The notes beneath the pieces were generated by a model that was not told where the DNA came from, ran no database searches, and worked only from the letters and a program-made list of their open reading frames with translations. Below, piece after piece: positions 27,410 to 36,684 of a DNA stretch of 64,000 nucleotides. The DNA is taken from positions 1-64,000 of the forward strand of contig JAAYQU010000045.1 in NCBI GenBank assembly GCA_012519055.1, written 5' to 3'. The first letter of the stretch is position 1. Each line of letters opens with the position of its first letter. The translations under genes were made by a program, and so were the position numbers. The stretch comes from Bacteroidales bacterium (lineage in GTDB: Bacteria; Bacteroidota; Bacteroidia; Bacteroidales; Salinivirgaceae).

Positions 27410-28635
27410 TATTCCTCGTACTTAAAGAGATTTATGTTATGCTTTAGTTTTTTAGCCTTAGTCTCCAAGTACCTTTTATTGTAACACGTTACCTCTCCTT
27501 CAATTCTCACATTTCCAACGATTTGAAGGTTGTAACCCTCTAAGCCAATGCGTTTTACAGGATTGTTTGTTAAAAGGCGCATTTTGCGAACGTTTAGTTG
27601 TCTGAGAATTTGTGCACCTATACCATAATCGCGCTCATCAGCGGCAAAGCCCAATTCTATATTAGCTTCCACAGTATCTAAACCCTCTTCCTGCAATTTA
27701 TACGCTTTCATTTTATTCATCAGTCCAATACCGCGTCCCTCTTGCATAAGATATACTATTACTCCACGTCCCTCTTTTTCAATCAGTTCCATTGCTTTAT
27801 GTATCTGGTCTCCGCAATCACATCGAAGGCTACCGAAAATATCGCCTGTCATACAGCTTGAGTGCACCCTAACTAAAATCTCTTCATCTTCATCCCATTT
27901 CCCTTTTATAAGGGCAATGTGTTCAAGTCCGTTACTTTTTTGCAGAAACGGAATCAGATGAAAATGCCCGTATTTTGTTGGCATATCAACTTCAACTCCT
28001 TTAATAACAAGGCTTTCTGTTTTTAATCTATATGCAATAAGTTCTTCAATGCTAATTATTTTCAGGTCGAATTTTTTGGCAATTTCCAATAGCTGTGGTA
28101 GTCGTGCCATTGTGCCATCTTCGTTCATTATTTCAATCAAAGCACCGGCAGGATATAGTCCTGCTAATCTGGCTAAGTCAACAGCTGCTTCCGTATGTCC
28201 TGCCCTACGTATCACTCCACGTGATTTGGCGCGTAAAGGGAAAATATGCCCCGGGCGACCAAATGTCTCCGGCTTGGAATTTGGGTCACACAATGCTCTA
28301 ATAGTTTCAGCACGGTCATGCGTTGAAATGCCAGTTGTACAACCCTCAAGCTTGTCTATACTGACCGTAAACGGAGTTGCATGAATGGAAGTATTGTCAG
28401 TAACCTGCATATTCAACTCCAACTCTGCACAACGTTCTTCTGTCAAAGGAGCACACAGAAGTCCGCGCCCTTCTTTGACCATAAAATTAACCATCTCAGG
28501 GGTTATCTTTTCTGCAGCACAAATAAAATCGCCCTCGTTTTCGCGATCTTCGTCATCTACGACTATTACAATTTTACCTGCCTTGATATCTTCAACTGCT
28601 TCTTCTATCGTGTTTAGTAGTCTAGTGTTTGTCAT
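27409..28635 (-). CDS. ribBA: RibBA: DHBP synthase / GTP cyclohydrolase II
   Basis: A bifunctional riboflavin-pathway enzyme of 408 residues. The N-terminal half (about 1-205) makes 3,4-dihydroxy-2-butanone 4-phosphate ([35 protein letters not shown]). The C-terminal half opens GTP: the zinc ligands lie in [19 protein letters not shown], with [10 protein letters not shown] and a final [11 protein letters not shown]. Both active sites look intact. It lies 12 bases after a glycosyltransferase gene at the end of the LptF/G set. No FMN riboswitch precedes it. LptF/G next to ribBA is a recurrent order in Bacteroidota. Confidence 0.96.
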   Translation of the reverse strand: MTNTRLLNTIEEAVEDIKAGKIVIVVDDEDRENEGDFICAAEKITPEMVNFMVKEGRGLLCAPLTEERCAELELNMQVTDNTSIHATPFTVSIDKLEGCTTGISTHDRAETIRALCDPNSKPETFGRPGHIFPLRAKSRGVIRRAGHTEAAVDLARLAGLYPAGALIEIMNEDGTMARLPQLLEIAKKFDLKIISIEELIAYRLKTESLVIKGVEVDMPTKYGHFHLIPFLQKSNGLEHIALIKGKWDEDEEILVRVHSSCMTGDIFGSLRCDCGDQIHKAMELIEKEGRGVIVYLMQEGRGIGLMNKMKAYKLQEEGLDTVEANIELGFAADERDYGIGAQILRQLNVRKMRLLTNNPVKRIGLEGYNLQIVGNVRIEGEVTCYNKRYLETKAKKLKHNINLFKYEE

Positions 28636-28647
28636 TATATATTATTT

Positions 28648-29829
28648 TTATTCTTTTTTAATACGTTCTGCTCTTTCCCATTTTACGTTTGTATTACCTT
28701 TAATAAAACGCCATAACCCCACAAACTGTGCAATATTTGCCATTGTAAAATAATATGGGATGAATATAAATTTGTTTTTTAGATTCAAATGCTGTACAAA
28801 ATATCCAATAATGCTAAAAAGATAAAACAACCCCTGGAGAATTAATAGAGTGATAATAAGTGTATTGTTTGGATATATCACAGCTAATGCAATATTGTAA
28901 GGAATTAATATTGCTATTATCAATGGAGTTGTCAACCAACGCATTAGCTTGTGAGAAATAAATTGAAAAGCCACAACTGGATATTTAAAAATATTTATCA
29001 GCCATGGATTTCTGAAAAGAACCTGAAAACAGCCTGCTGATATCCTATATTTTCTTTTCATCTCTTCTTTAACACTTACCGAACCATATTCTGAAGCTAT
29101 TGCACGAGGCTCATACTTTATTTTGTATCCCTTTTTAACTATTGAGAGTGTTATTAAGAAATCATCTAAAATGGTATCATTAGGTATCTCTTCGTATAAT
29201 TCACGTCTAATTGCAAACAGTTCACCAGCAGCTCCTACAGCTGTATATAATTCACTATCAATTTTTTTTAAAAAACTTTCAAATTTCCAATAAAATCCTT
29301 CACCGGCTGGCGCTGCGCTATCTTTTTCATCAGATATAACCCTCTTTTCGCCTGAAACACAACCTACTTTTGGATTTGCAAAGGCATTAGATATATGTTT
29401 CAGGGAATCGCTGTTTAAGTATGTATTAGCATCGCAAAAAACCACAATTTCGCTATCTGATTGTAATACACCTCTATGCATTGCATGTATTTTCCCCCTT
29501 CTTTCATTCAAATGCATATGAATGAATTCCTTGTGTGCAGAGACGATTTCGGGAGTTTTATCGTCTGAGCCATCGGTGACAAAAATTACTTTGAATTTAT
29601 CTTTCGGATAATCGAGTTCTTTTGTGTTTTTAATTTTTTCGTTTATAAAAAGTTCTTCGTTATAGGCTGCAATTAGTAGCGTAATTGTTTTGTATTCTGT
29701 CGAATTATCGTAGTTGAAATTAGGCGAAAACAATCTCTTTATGCAGACTAAAACGTAACCTATGACAGTATATATGACATAGGGATAGGCTGCAATCAGT
29801 ATTAAAACAATGAATATCTTAATGCTCAT
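28648..29829 (-). CDS. Membrane GT2 glycosyltransferase
   Basis: A 393-residue processive-type GT2 enzyme. An N-terminal membrane helix ([20 protein letters not shown]) leads into the catalytic domain: [33 protein letters not shown], the DXD-like [13 protein letters not shown], the catalytic [13 protein letters not shown] and the KRKYRISAG segment in the place of QxxRW. Two to three C-terminal membrane helices follow. The design resembles poly-N-acetylglucosamine and hyaluronan-type synthases. It overlaps the preceding GT4 gene by 11 bases, so the two are coupled. Product and donor are unknown. Confidence 0.88.
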   Translation of the reverse strand: MSIKIFIVLILIAAYPYVIYTVIGYVLVCIKRLFSPNFNYDNSTEYKTITLLIAAYNEELFINEKIKNTKELDYPKDKFKVIFVTDGSDDKTPEIVSAHKEFIHMHLNERRGKIHAMHRGVLQSDSEIVVFCDANTYLNSDSLKHISNAFANPKVGCVSGEKRVISDEKDSAAPAGEGFYWKFESFLKKIDSELYTAVGAAGELFAIRRELYEEIPNDTILDDFLITLSIVKKGYKIKYEPRAIASEYGSVSVKEEMKRKYRISAGCFQVLFRNPWLINIFKYPVVAFQFISHKLMRWLTTPLIIAILIPYNIALAVIYPNNTLIITLLILQGLFYLFSIIGYFVQHLNLKNKFIFIPYYFTMANIAQFVGLWRFIKGNTNVKWERAERIKKE

Positions 29830-31051
29830 TATTTTTTCTCTTTTCTAACATCTGTTTATAAAACTTCAATAACCCTTGCATTATTTTAACGCTGTCGAAA
29901 TGTTTTTCAACATGTAATCTGGCATTTTCTGCATACATTTTACATTTTTCGGGTTCCCTTAAAAGTTCAATTATTCCGTTGGCAAACTCATGTTCATCAT
30001 GTGCTAATGTCATATGGATTTTGTTCACAACTTTAATCCCTTCTGCGCTGACATATGTTGAAACTATTGGTTTTCTCAAAGCCATTGTTTCAATTAGTTT
30101 AACTCTCATGCCGGAACCTGTTAACAAAGGAGAGATCATTATGTTGTATTTAAGACAAAACTCTTTTGCATCTTCGACCTGTCCGTGAAAAACAACATTT
30201 TTTCTGTTTAATTTGTGCTCAAATTTTTCCGGAGCATTTCTTCCGGCAATATGTAGTTCTATATCAGGATATTCTTTTAATACCAAGTGCCAGACTTTGT
30301 CCAAAAACCATATTATCCCCTCTTGATTTGGAAACCAGTCTAATGCACCAATAAAAAATAGAGTATTATGCTTTGGAGAGGGTAAATTTTCGGGAATATC
30401 AAAATTCGACAATATAACACCTGTCGGAGCTACGTATGTAGCATTTTTATTTCCCAAAAAATCAAGAATATGACTGTCTCGTTCAGTAACGGGAACTAAT
30501 ATGTCAAACTTATGTAAAGATCTATTTTCTAAACGTTGCATTCTAGCCGACAATACACGATTGTACATACGTTTTAATCCCGGATTTTGATTTCGAACAG
30601 TACGTTTCCATATCTCTTGTTCTACATTGTGAGCATGGAAAGCGATCAATGCATCAGAACTTTTTCTAATGGTTGAAATATAAGGATATAAATACAAGCC
30701 CTCTAACTGAACAATATCGAACTTCTCTTGGCTAAGTATCTGTTTCAATTTATTGCGATATGTGTTTGATATAAAGCGTTTGGCATTATATGGCATATTT
30801 GAAAATAGTAGATTTAAAAACATTTCAGGTGGCTTGATTCTGGTATCAACATAACAGGTGTGCCATTTGATATTTTTGGTAAGTTCTTCCGGCATATCTT
30901 CAACTTTGAAATTATGTTTGTGTGTATTCATTGCCAACACAGTAACATTATTTCCCTCCTTGCTATACACCTTAATCATATTCAATGTCGAAATTGTACC
31001 CCCATCTGTAGGAGGATAAGGCATTTTATTTGTTAAAAATAGAATATTCAT
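29819..31051 (-). CDS. GT4 family glycosyltransferase
   Basis: A 410-residue GT-B glycosyltransferase. The N-terminal start MNILFLTNKMPYPPTDGGT has the usual glycine loop; the C-terminal donor domain shows LFFIGALDWFPNQEGIIWFL, IELHIAGRNAPEKF and SPLLTGSGMRVKLIETMA. There are no membrane segments. The family is common in capsule, lipopolysaccharide and glycan gene clusters, and the overlap with the membrane GT2 gene downstream suggests that the two build one surface glycan. It begins 68 bases after the LptF/G permease gene. Confidence 0.88.
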   Translation of the reverse strand: MNILFLTNKMPYPPTDGGTISTLNMIKVYSKEGNNVTVLAMNTHKHNFKVEDMPEELTKNIKWHTCYVDTRIKPPEMFLNLLFSNMPYNAKRFISNTYRNKLKQILSQEKFDIVQLEGLYLYPYISTIRKSSDALIAFHAHNVEQEIWKRTVRNQNPGLKRMYNRVLSARMQRLENRSLHKFDILVPVTERDSHILDFLGNKNATYVAPTGVILSNFDIPENLPSPKHNTLFFIGALDWFPNQEGIIWFLDKVWHLVLKEYPDIELHIAGRNAPEKFEHKLNRKNVVFHGQVEDAKEFCLKYNIMISPLLTGSGMRVKLIETMALRKPIVSTYVSAEGIKVVNKIHMTLAHDEHEFANGIIELLREPEKCKMYAENARLHVEKHFDSVKIMQGLLKFYKQMLEKRKNNEH

Positions 31052-31119
31052 TTCTATAAAGTTTTTACAACATTTGTTGAATGTATATTGATAATCAGAT
31101 ACTTATTTTGTATTAATTG

Positions 31120-32604
31120 TTATTTCTTTTTTTTGTCAACGTTTTTTATTTTGTATAACCTAATTCTCTTTACTACAAAATGATACGGAGTAGCAAAAAG
31201 TTTTATGTAAGGATCAATATTAATAATTACACGATCTTTTAATGCACGTGAAGTTAGAAAAATACCTAAAGGAACAAAAACAATTGTTGATAACCACATA
31301 CCCAACCATACAGCGATTTGGCTTTGTTCAGCCGATTTTTTTCCAAGCATTCCTAATATGTAGTAGGAGATAAATAAAATTACACTTACAACAACAGGCA
31401 TGCCTATTCCTCCTTTTCTGATAATTGCCCCTAAAGGTGCTCCAATAAAAAACAACACAATGCATGCCAATGATAGAGTAAATTTATTATGCCATTCAGC
31501 TTCATGCTTAATTTTCCAAATTTGTCGGCTTTTTAATGCTCCGTTTTCACTTTGTATGTACGATTGAGTGTTTCTGGCAAATGTTAGAGCAGAACTAATT
31601 GTTGTCTTTTGCATTGAGAGACCAAAAGAGTTCAATAGACTGTCCGTGGAGAGTTTTGTTTCCGGAAAAGCCACTTTAATGCTATCATTATGAGGATTAC
31701 TTAAACGTCTGAAAAAATTAGTTGTTATTAAGTTATCTTTGAGATAAGATATTTGTTCGGATATTTTCATTTGCATAGTATCAATTGTAAGCGAAAGATC
31801 TTTTGTTCCTAGAGTTTTATAATGACTCTTAAAAAGATTTTCGTCGGATCTCTTAAACCCAAAACCTGTAATATCAAAAACAATCTTTTGTTCTTCGAAT
31901 GTATGTCGTCTGTACGGGAAACTTTCCCTTTGTGATTGGTTTTTTACCTGCTCATCTTCATACATCGCTCCATTAAACAGGTGAAGTATAATGTATTGAT
32001 GTTCATTTACATAATACATCATACCCTTTTCTGCAATGGTAACGCTTGTGTTTCCACGACCTGCTGAATGGTCATATATTAAAAGATCGTATAACATTTT
32101 TGTTTCCCTATCGCGTCTTTCAACTTTTATCGAGTATCCGGGCAATTCATTATAAAAGGTACCGGTAGGTATAATAATTTCTGGAGGCTTATTGGATATA
32201 TCGTACAGCAATGACCTCATTTTTAAATTACTACGTGGAACAGTATAATTAGCAAAATAAAATGCAAATATTGATATAAGAATAGTTAAAACCATAATTG
32301 GTTGCATAATTCTAATTAGCGATACACCAGCTGATTTTATTGCCATTAGTTCATTGTGCTCTGCTAAATTACCAAAAACCATTATTGAAGCTAATAAAAC
32401 AGCAAGGGGTAAAGCCATGGGAACTAATGATGAACTGGCATACATCAAAATTTCAAGAATTACGCCCATAGAAAGCCCCTTACCAACAAAATCTTCTACA
32501 TAACGCCATAGAAATTGCATAAGTAGCACAAATAGCGATATCAGGAAAGATGCTATTAATGGTCCAATAAAATTTTTTAAAACTAATATGTGGAGTTTTT
32601 TCAA
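31120..32604 (-). CDS. LptF/LptG-family permease (YjgP/YjgQ)
   Basis: A 494-residue inner-membrane subunit of the lipopolysaccharide export ABC complex. Hydrophobic helices cluster at the N-terminus (FIGPLIASFLISLFVLLMQF; LPLAVLLASIMVFG) and C-terminus (LSLACIVLFFIGAPLGAIIR; VVVSVILFISYYILGMLG), with a large periplasmic beta-jellyroll between. The family start is KKLH-V/I-L-K-F, so the TTG at 32604 (TTG AAA AAA CTC) is the best start; another TTG lies at 32610, and no ATG is available before residue 48. A -7-like TAATTTTG (32634-32627) lies just upstream and permits a short leader. Confidence 0.9.
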   Translation of the reverse strand: MKKLHILVLKNFIGPLIASFLISLFVLLMQFLWRYVEDFVGKGLSMGVILEILMYASSSLVPMALPLAVLLASIMVFGNLAEHNELMAIKSAGVSLIRIMQPIMVLTILISIFAFYFANYTVPRSNLKMRSLLYDISNKPPEIIIPTGTFYNELPGYSIKVERRDRETKMLYDLLIYDHSAGRGNTSVTIAEKGMMYYVNEHQYIILHLFNGAMYEDEQVKNQSQRESFPYRRHTFEEQKIVFDITGFGFKRSDENLFKSHYKTLGTKDLSLTIDTMQMKISEQISYLKDNLITTNFFRRLSNPHNDSIKVAFPETKLSTDSLLNSFGLSMQKTTISSALTFARNTQSYIQSENGALKSRQIWKIKHEAEWHNKFTLSLACIVLFFIGAPLGAIIRKGGIGMPVVVSVILFISYYILGMLGKKSAEQSQIAVWLGMWLSTIVFVPLGIFLTSRALKDRVIINIDPYIKLFATPYHFVVKRIRLYKIKNVDKKKK

Positions 32605-32626
32605 TCGCAAAATCGTTTGTTAACTG

Positions 32627-32634
32627 CAAAATTA
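32627..32634 (-). promoter_or_regulatory. -7 element upstream of lptF/G
   Basis: The minus-strand sequence TAATTTTG matches TAnnTTTG and would start transcription near 32620, leaving about 16 bases before the TTG start at 32604. No TTTG at the right -33 distance was found. Confidence 0.35.
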
Positions 32635-32671
32635 ACGATTTTTACTTATAAGTAGTGTTGTAAAATTGGTA

Positions 32672-33076
32672 TTATGCCCCTATTAAACGTATTAAATCGT
32701 TTATTTGAGTGTCCCACAATATCTTAGCATCCTCAATTTCATCTGGTGAAGCAAAGTCAGTTACGGTCAAATGAACATCTCCAGTTAAATCATCTTGAAA
32801 TACTTGAAATTCAAAATAGTAATCATTTTCGCTTTCGTTGGCTTTATTATCAATCCATTTAAAACGAATATAATCGGGTTCTTTTACACTCAGTAATCTG
32901 GCTTTTTGTGAATGTTTACCCCAATGGAATGTAAATATATCATCTTTTAAAGTAACGTTGTCTGCAAACCACTCCGATAATCCTAAAGGACAGCTTAAAC
33001 GATTAAATAATATTTTAACTGATGAGTTTAAAATATAATCTATGCTAAATTGCTCTTTTATTATTGATGTCTTCAT
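32672..33076 (-). CDS. START/SRPBCC-like domain protein
   Basis: A 134-residue cytoplasmic protein of the START-like (AHSA1/SRPBCC) fold type found widely in Bacteroidota. The visible pattern is IDYILNSSVKILFNRLSCPLG, LSEWFADNV near residue 40, RFKWIDNK and a final C-terminal helix (ILWDTQINDLIRLIGA), which together make the helix-grip fold. The ligand and role are unknown. The ATG at 33076 is chosen over a TTG at 33109. It follows no operon partner; the LptF/G gene is 67 bases downstream. Confidence 0.8.
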   Translation of the reverse strand: MKTSIIKEQFSIDYILNSSVKILFNRLSCPLGLSEWFADNVTLKDDIFTFHWGKHSQKARLLSVKEPDYIRFKWIDNKANESENDYYFEFQVFQDDLTGDVHLTVTDFASPDEIEDAKILWDTQINDLIRLIGA

Positions 33077-33443
33077 ATGACTAATATTTAACTTGTATTC
33101 ACATAGCAACAGCGAAGCCTTAAATGATATAATTAATTGTCTTACAAGGTAGAAACTATTTTATTATAATCCTAATTATTTAACTCATATTTTACTAACA
33201 ATGGCTACGTTAATTTAGTTCAAACCGTCAGAAACTTTTGTAGTGTAGGACATCAATAATATAATTTATTAATAATTATTTTTTATTTTATTAAGTTTGC
33301 AGCATGATAAGAATTGATCTAGATTTATAATATTTTGGATATGATTTTGCGTTTTGACGTGTTGCTTTAGTTATTATTAAAAAAGCAGAAATTATATGTA
33401 AGGTATTAGATATTAGTCTAATATAGGATGAATTTATAGATAT
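33077..33443. other. Divergent intergenic region, START-like / DUF2027-Smr
   Basis: About 370 bases of very AT-rich DNA without an ORF. One plus-strand -7-like TAAGTTTG lies at 33292-33299, without a clear -33 TTTG at the right distance. No terminator, tRNA or strong palindrome was seen. Confidence 0.4.
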
Positions 33444-34517
33444 ATGGATATAAAAATAGGCGATACTGTACGTTATTTGAATGATGTAGGGGGAGGTAAA
33501 GTAGCTTCGATTTTACCCGATAATCGTGTTATGGTTATTGATGATTCGGGTTTTGAAATTCCTATGTTTCGCAAAGAGTTAGTTGTTGTTGATAGTGACG
33601 ACTCAAAACCGAAAAGTGTAACTATTTCAACAAAAAAAGAGGTTGAAACGCCTGAAAACTATCATAATGAGTTGATATTCTTCCCTCAAGGAACCAATCT
33701 AAGTGGAAACAATACACCGAAAGCATATATTGCCATTGTTCCACAAAATGAGCAGGCAAGCAAGTCAGATATTTTAAATGTACATATTGTAAATGACTGC
33801 AATTACCATCTGTTTGTGTCTGTATATGAATCAAATAAGCTGTCGAACAAATTTGTAAATACGCAAATAATTGCCCCAAATAAAAACAGTTTTATCTATG
33901 CAATTGATAAAAACAAATACTCATACGATACTATTGAAATAACGGTCAACCTTAGCTTTTACTCCAAAGGCAGTATTCCGTCAATAAAACCATGGCAGTC
34001 GAAAGTAGAGATTGAAACATCTGTTTTTACAAATAATATAATGTTTAAAAGAAACAGTTTTTTTGATATACCAGCAGTTATGTACCGTTTAGTTGACACC
34101 GATAGTAGTACGGCGGAGTTCAAAAAAGCATTGGAAACACTCACAAAAGAGAATAGTGTTGTTGTGTCAGATAAAATTTTGCTTGACACAACACCTGCTA
34201 AAAAAACGAAAAAGGAGAAGCCGAAAGAGAATTTTCTAAAAGAGGTGGACTTGCATATTCAGTCTCTTGTTGAAAGCACAGCAGGGCTTACACCAAAAGA
34301 GATGTTAGATATCCAAATGAGGCAGTTTAAAGTAGAGTTTGAAAATGCTTTGGCAGAAAGATATAAGCGTGTTGTATTTATTCACGGGCTGGGAAATGGA
34401 ACATTAAAGAACGAAATACGTAGAACATTAGACAGAGAGTATAAGAAATATGAATATCATGATGCTTCATTTAAGGAGTATGGTTTTGGAGCAACCATGG
34501 TAATTTTGTCGAAATAA
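33444..34517 (+). CDS. DUF2027 and Smr domain protein
   Basis: A 357-residue cytoplasmic protein. The N-terminal DUF2027 region starts with a small beta-barrel-like segment (KIGDTVRYLNDVGGGKVASI; VMVIDDSGFEIPMF) followed by a beta-rich middle. A Lys-rich linker (KKTKKEKPKEN) leads to a C-terminal Smr domain at about 265-357: EVDLHIQSLVE, the conserved VFIHGLGNGTLKNEIR, and the final EYGFGATMVIL. Smr domains are DNA or RNA nucleases related to the C-terminus of MutS2; the N-terminal part is specific to Bacteroidota. The last codons carry the probable -7 element of rnpB. Confidence 0.9.
   Translation: MDIKIGDTVRYLNDVGGGKVASILPDNRVMVIDDSGFEIPMFRKELVVVDSDDSKPKSVTISTKKEVETPENYHNELIFFPQGTNLSGNNTPKAYIAIVPQNEQASKSDILNVHIVNDCNYHLFVSVYESNKLSNKFVNTQIIAPNKNSFIYAIDKNKYSYDTIEITVNLSFYSKGSIPSIKPWQSKVEIETSVFTNNIMFKRNSFFDIPAVMYRLVDTDSSTAEFKKALETLTKENSVVVSDKILLDTTPAKKTKKEKPKENFLKEVDLHIQSLVESTAGLTPKEMLDIQMRQFKVEFENALAERYKRVVFIHGLGNGTLKNEIRRTLDREYKKYEYHDASFKEYGFGATMVILSK
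34501..34508 (+). promoter_or_regulatory. -7 element of rnpB within the Smr coding sequence
   Basis: TAATTTTG fits TAnnTTTG and ends about 9 bases before the predicted 5' end of RNase P RNA at 34518. It is made of the final codons of the upstream Smr gene. A TTTG at 34485-34488 is only 12 bases away, so the -33 box is not convincing. Confidence 0.45.
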
Positions 34518-34862
34518 TCAGCTGGCCGTTCTGTCGCTGTGGCATGACCACAGAGGAAAGTCCGGGCAACATAGGGCACCGAGCTTCCTAACAGGAAGAT
34601 ATCCGCAAGGGTATATGTAGCAGAAGAAAATAACCGCCATGCATTGTGTGGCAAGGGTGAGAAGGTGTGGTAAGAGCACACCGGCGTATCTGGTGACAGT
34701 GCGACCGTGCGAATCTCGGGTTGAAAGACCATGTATATCGGCGTTTGAGGGCTGCCCGCCCAATGTCGAGGGGTAGGTCGATAGAGCCATCAAGTGATTG
34801 ATGGTCGAGATAAATGACAGAGAGCAATATTTGCTACAAAACCCGGCTTACAGGTTGGCTGA
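34518..34862 (+). ncRNA. rnpB: RNase P RNA, type A
   Basis: The catalytic RNA of RNase P, which matures tRNA 5' ends. The universal 5' core GAGGAAAGTCCGGGC (34553-34567) and its 3' partner ACAAAACCCGGCTTA (34836-34850) are both present. The closing P1 helix is formed by CAGCTGGCC (34519-34527) and GGTTGGCTG (34853-34861), with G-T pairs. The length of about 345 bases fits bacterial type A. It begins right after the stop codon of the Smr gene and ends at a strong terminator. Small ORFs inside it are artefacts. Confidence 0.96.
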
Positions 34863-34867
34863 AAATA

Positions 34868-34905
34868 AAAAAGGGACTTGTTTTTTAACGCAAGTCCCTT
34901 TTTGT
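34868..34905 (+). terminator. rnpB intrinsic terminator
   Basis: AAAAAGGGACTTG (34868-34880) pairs perfectly with CAAGTCCCTTTTT (34891-34903) around a 10-base loop, and the right arm runs into a T-rich stretch. It starts 7 bases past the end of the RNase P RNA. Confidence 0.9.
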
Positions 34906-34922
34906 TTTGTATAAGAATGTGC

Positions 34923-35040
34923 TTATAAACCGTAAATCCACAAAAGATTGCTGTAATAGCCCCATCCTGATGCGTTGTTCTCAATTGCTGAGGCTACTTT
35001 GCGCTTTCCCATTGGAGGTACAAAACCATAGGCTAACCGC
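34923..35040 (-). pseudogene. Possible C-terminal gene remnant
   Basis: On the minus strand one frame is open for about 38 codons and ends in TAA at 34923. It reads as protein-like sequence (AYGFVPPMGKRKVASAIENN, then ASGWGYYSNLLWIYGL). An internal ATG would give a 29-residue peptide. There is an in-frame stop just upstream, so no longer gene exists. It lies downstream of the minus-strand discoidin-like gene. It may be the tail of a lost gene or a tiny ORF; I do not recognise the family. Confidence 0.3.
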
Positions 35041-35130
35041 AAAAATTAAAAACCTTTTTATTGCACTTAAGATTACAACTGTTTGATTTATTTAACAAAC
35101 CTCGTGCCGAACTTTATACAAAACAAAAAC

Positions 35131-36654
35131 CTATAAACCAAGGGGAACAATTTCAGAAACACTAGACCCTTTGGGTGAATACAGTTTAAGGTAACGTGCT
35201 TTAACTGGCTTTACCGGTATCCTTGGCTCATAATTTTTGCTTGATGGATCTGTTGTGTAAATTTCGATTGAAAACACAGAACTACTTTGCCCCCAAGAGC
35301 CAAGTACATGCGTGAGTTTGGCGTAATTGGTGCCATCAATAGACCAATCAAGATAAACATCTCGATTAGCAACTGCTCCAACGGTAATTCCATTTATTTG
35401 TTTAACGCTTCCCAGGTCGATGATAAAAAATGTTGCATCGCTACTCCAGCTTACAACGCTATTGGTGCCAGTGTATTCACCATCTGTTAGTACCGTAAAG
35501 TTCCCTTTAAAATCACCATGATAGGCAGTAACAGTAGCATGAAGTTTATTTAAAACGGTTGTGTTTCCGAGAGGTTCATGCTGTTTTGCCTGACCCGATG
35601 GTGCAGCAGTGGCTTTCTGTGGCTCTTTAGGCTTTTCTGCTGCTTTTTGAGGTTCGGCAGCCTTTGGCTGTTCTAGTGTTTTGGGCTTAGACCCGGGAAA
35701 CAACCAACTCCAATCAAAATTTTTGGATGTTCCATGGGATGCCCAACTCCGGGCGACCTCTTTTCCTGCCTGAATTTTCATCTTCTCAATATCAACGCTA
35801 TCGTCGTATCTCTTCATTTTGAAGTTCCATGCGCTCCCACCTTCAGCCTCAACTGCCGAGGTAATGGTAGCAACAAGTTGCTGAGCCTCATCATAGCAAC
35901 CCATATCCGGTGTAATCTTTCCTAGATGCTCCTCAACCTTGGAGAGCTCCTTACCTGCCCACGCCGCTCTAGCCGCCGAAAGTTGCTGGTTACATTGCTG
36001 GTTTGCATACTCCTGATATATATCAAGGGATATTCGCATGCACTTATCGTAACACTCACGGCTTACATCGGGCACATTGAATAGTGTTGCCAAAGCCTCA
36101 TCGTACTGTTTTTGGCCAGCCAGGGCTTGAGCGGAGGAAATAATCACATCGCATTTTGAATTGTAATACTCAATAATTTTTGTTTTACCCTCTTCAAGTA
36201 ATGCTTTAAGTTGCGGATTTTGCGGGGCAACGCGATTAATAGCTGCCGTGTATGCTTTAGTCTCGTTGTCGCCAACTCCCTTAACTTCCAACATGGTGGA
36301 CGCAAATACTGTTTGTGCTACTACGTCTGCTATATAGACAGTAATGTTAAGTGTAATAGCTGTTTTTGGCGGTGCAGTTGGAGTGATATCTTTAGTTAAA
36401 ATATCTGCATTTGCTGTAATAACAAATCGTGGATTTGTTGCCGAGCCGGAAAGACCGTTTCTTGTAACGACATTACTTAATTTGTTTGTCAACAGCTTAC
36501 GTGCATTGTCCGGAATGTGTTTTAACTCATCAGGAACTATTGGAGTAAGCGAAATACGAGCCAAATCGTCAGATTTTCCGAGCTGATTTTGCCCTTTTGT
36601 GTATGTCGTTGATACTGCCAAAAGTATAGCCAGAATAAATATTGATTTTTTCAT
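35131..36654 (-). CDS. Exported protein with C-terminal discoidin-like domain
   Basis: A 507-residue exported protein of unknown function. A signal peptide (FILAILLAVSTTYTKGQ) precedes an N-terminal domain (about 25-150) with strand-rich sequence (PRFVITANADILTKDI; ITLNITVYIADVVAQT) that recalls CsgG/LPP20-type periplasmic domains. A helical, Cys-containing middle (about 150-310) ends in ARSWASHGTSKNFDWSWLFP. A Pro/Lys/Ala linker (KAAEPQKAAEKPKEPQKA) then joins a discoidin (F5/8 type C)-like domain at about 365-507 (VLTDGEYTGTNSVVSWSS; VKARYLKLYSPKG). Such domains bind carbohydrate or surfaces. It is the last gene of the five-gene exported cluster and follows the DUF6175 gene by 30 bases. Confidence 0.7.
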   Translation of the reverse strand: MKKSIFILAILLAVSTTYTKGQNQLGKSDDLARISLTPIVPDELKHIPDNARKLLTNKLSNVVTRNGLSGSATNPRFVITANADILTKDITPTAPPKTAITLNITVYIADVVAQTVFASTMLEVKGVGDNETKAYTAAINRVAPQNPQLKALLEEGKTKIIEYYNSKCDVIISSAQALAGQKQYDEALATLFNVPDVSRECYDKCMRISLDIYQEYANQQCNQQLSAARAAWAGKELSKVEEHLGKITPDMGCYDEAQQLVATITSAVEAEGGSAWNFKMKRYDDSVDIEKMKIQAGKEVARSWASHGTSKNFDWSWLFPGSKPKTLEQPKAAEPQKAAEKPKEPQKATAAPSGQAKQHEPLGNTTVLNKLHATVTAYHGDFKGNFTVLTDGEYTGTNSVVSWSSDATFFIIDLGSVKQINGITVGAVANRDVYLDWSIDGTNYAKLTHVLGSWGQSSSVFSIEIYTTDPSSKNYEPRIPVKPVKARYLKLYSPKGSSVSEIVPLGL

Positions 36655-36684
36655 TTTGTTGTATTTTTTCAGTTTAAATAGATT

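Noticed and set aside
27409-28660. FMN riboswitch in front of ribBA
   Set aside because: Only 12 bases separate it from the upstream gene; no riboswitch fits.
34518-34862. Several overlapping ORFs of 64-91 residues on the minus strand
   Set aside because: They lie inside the RNase P RNA, whose conserved core sequences and P1 pairing are clear.
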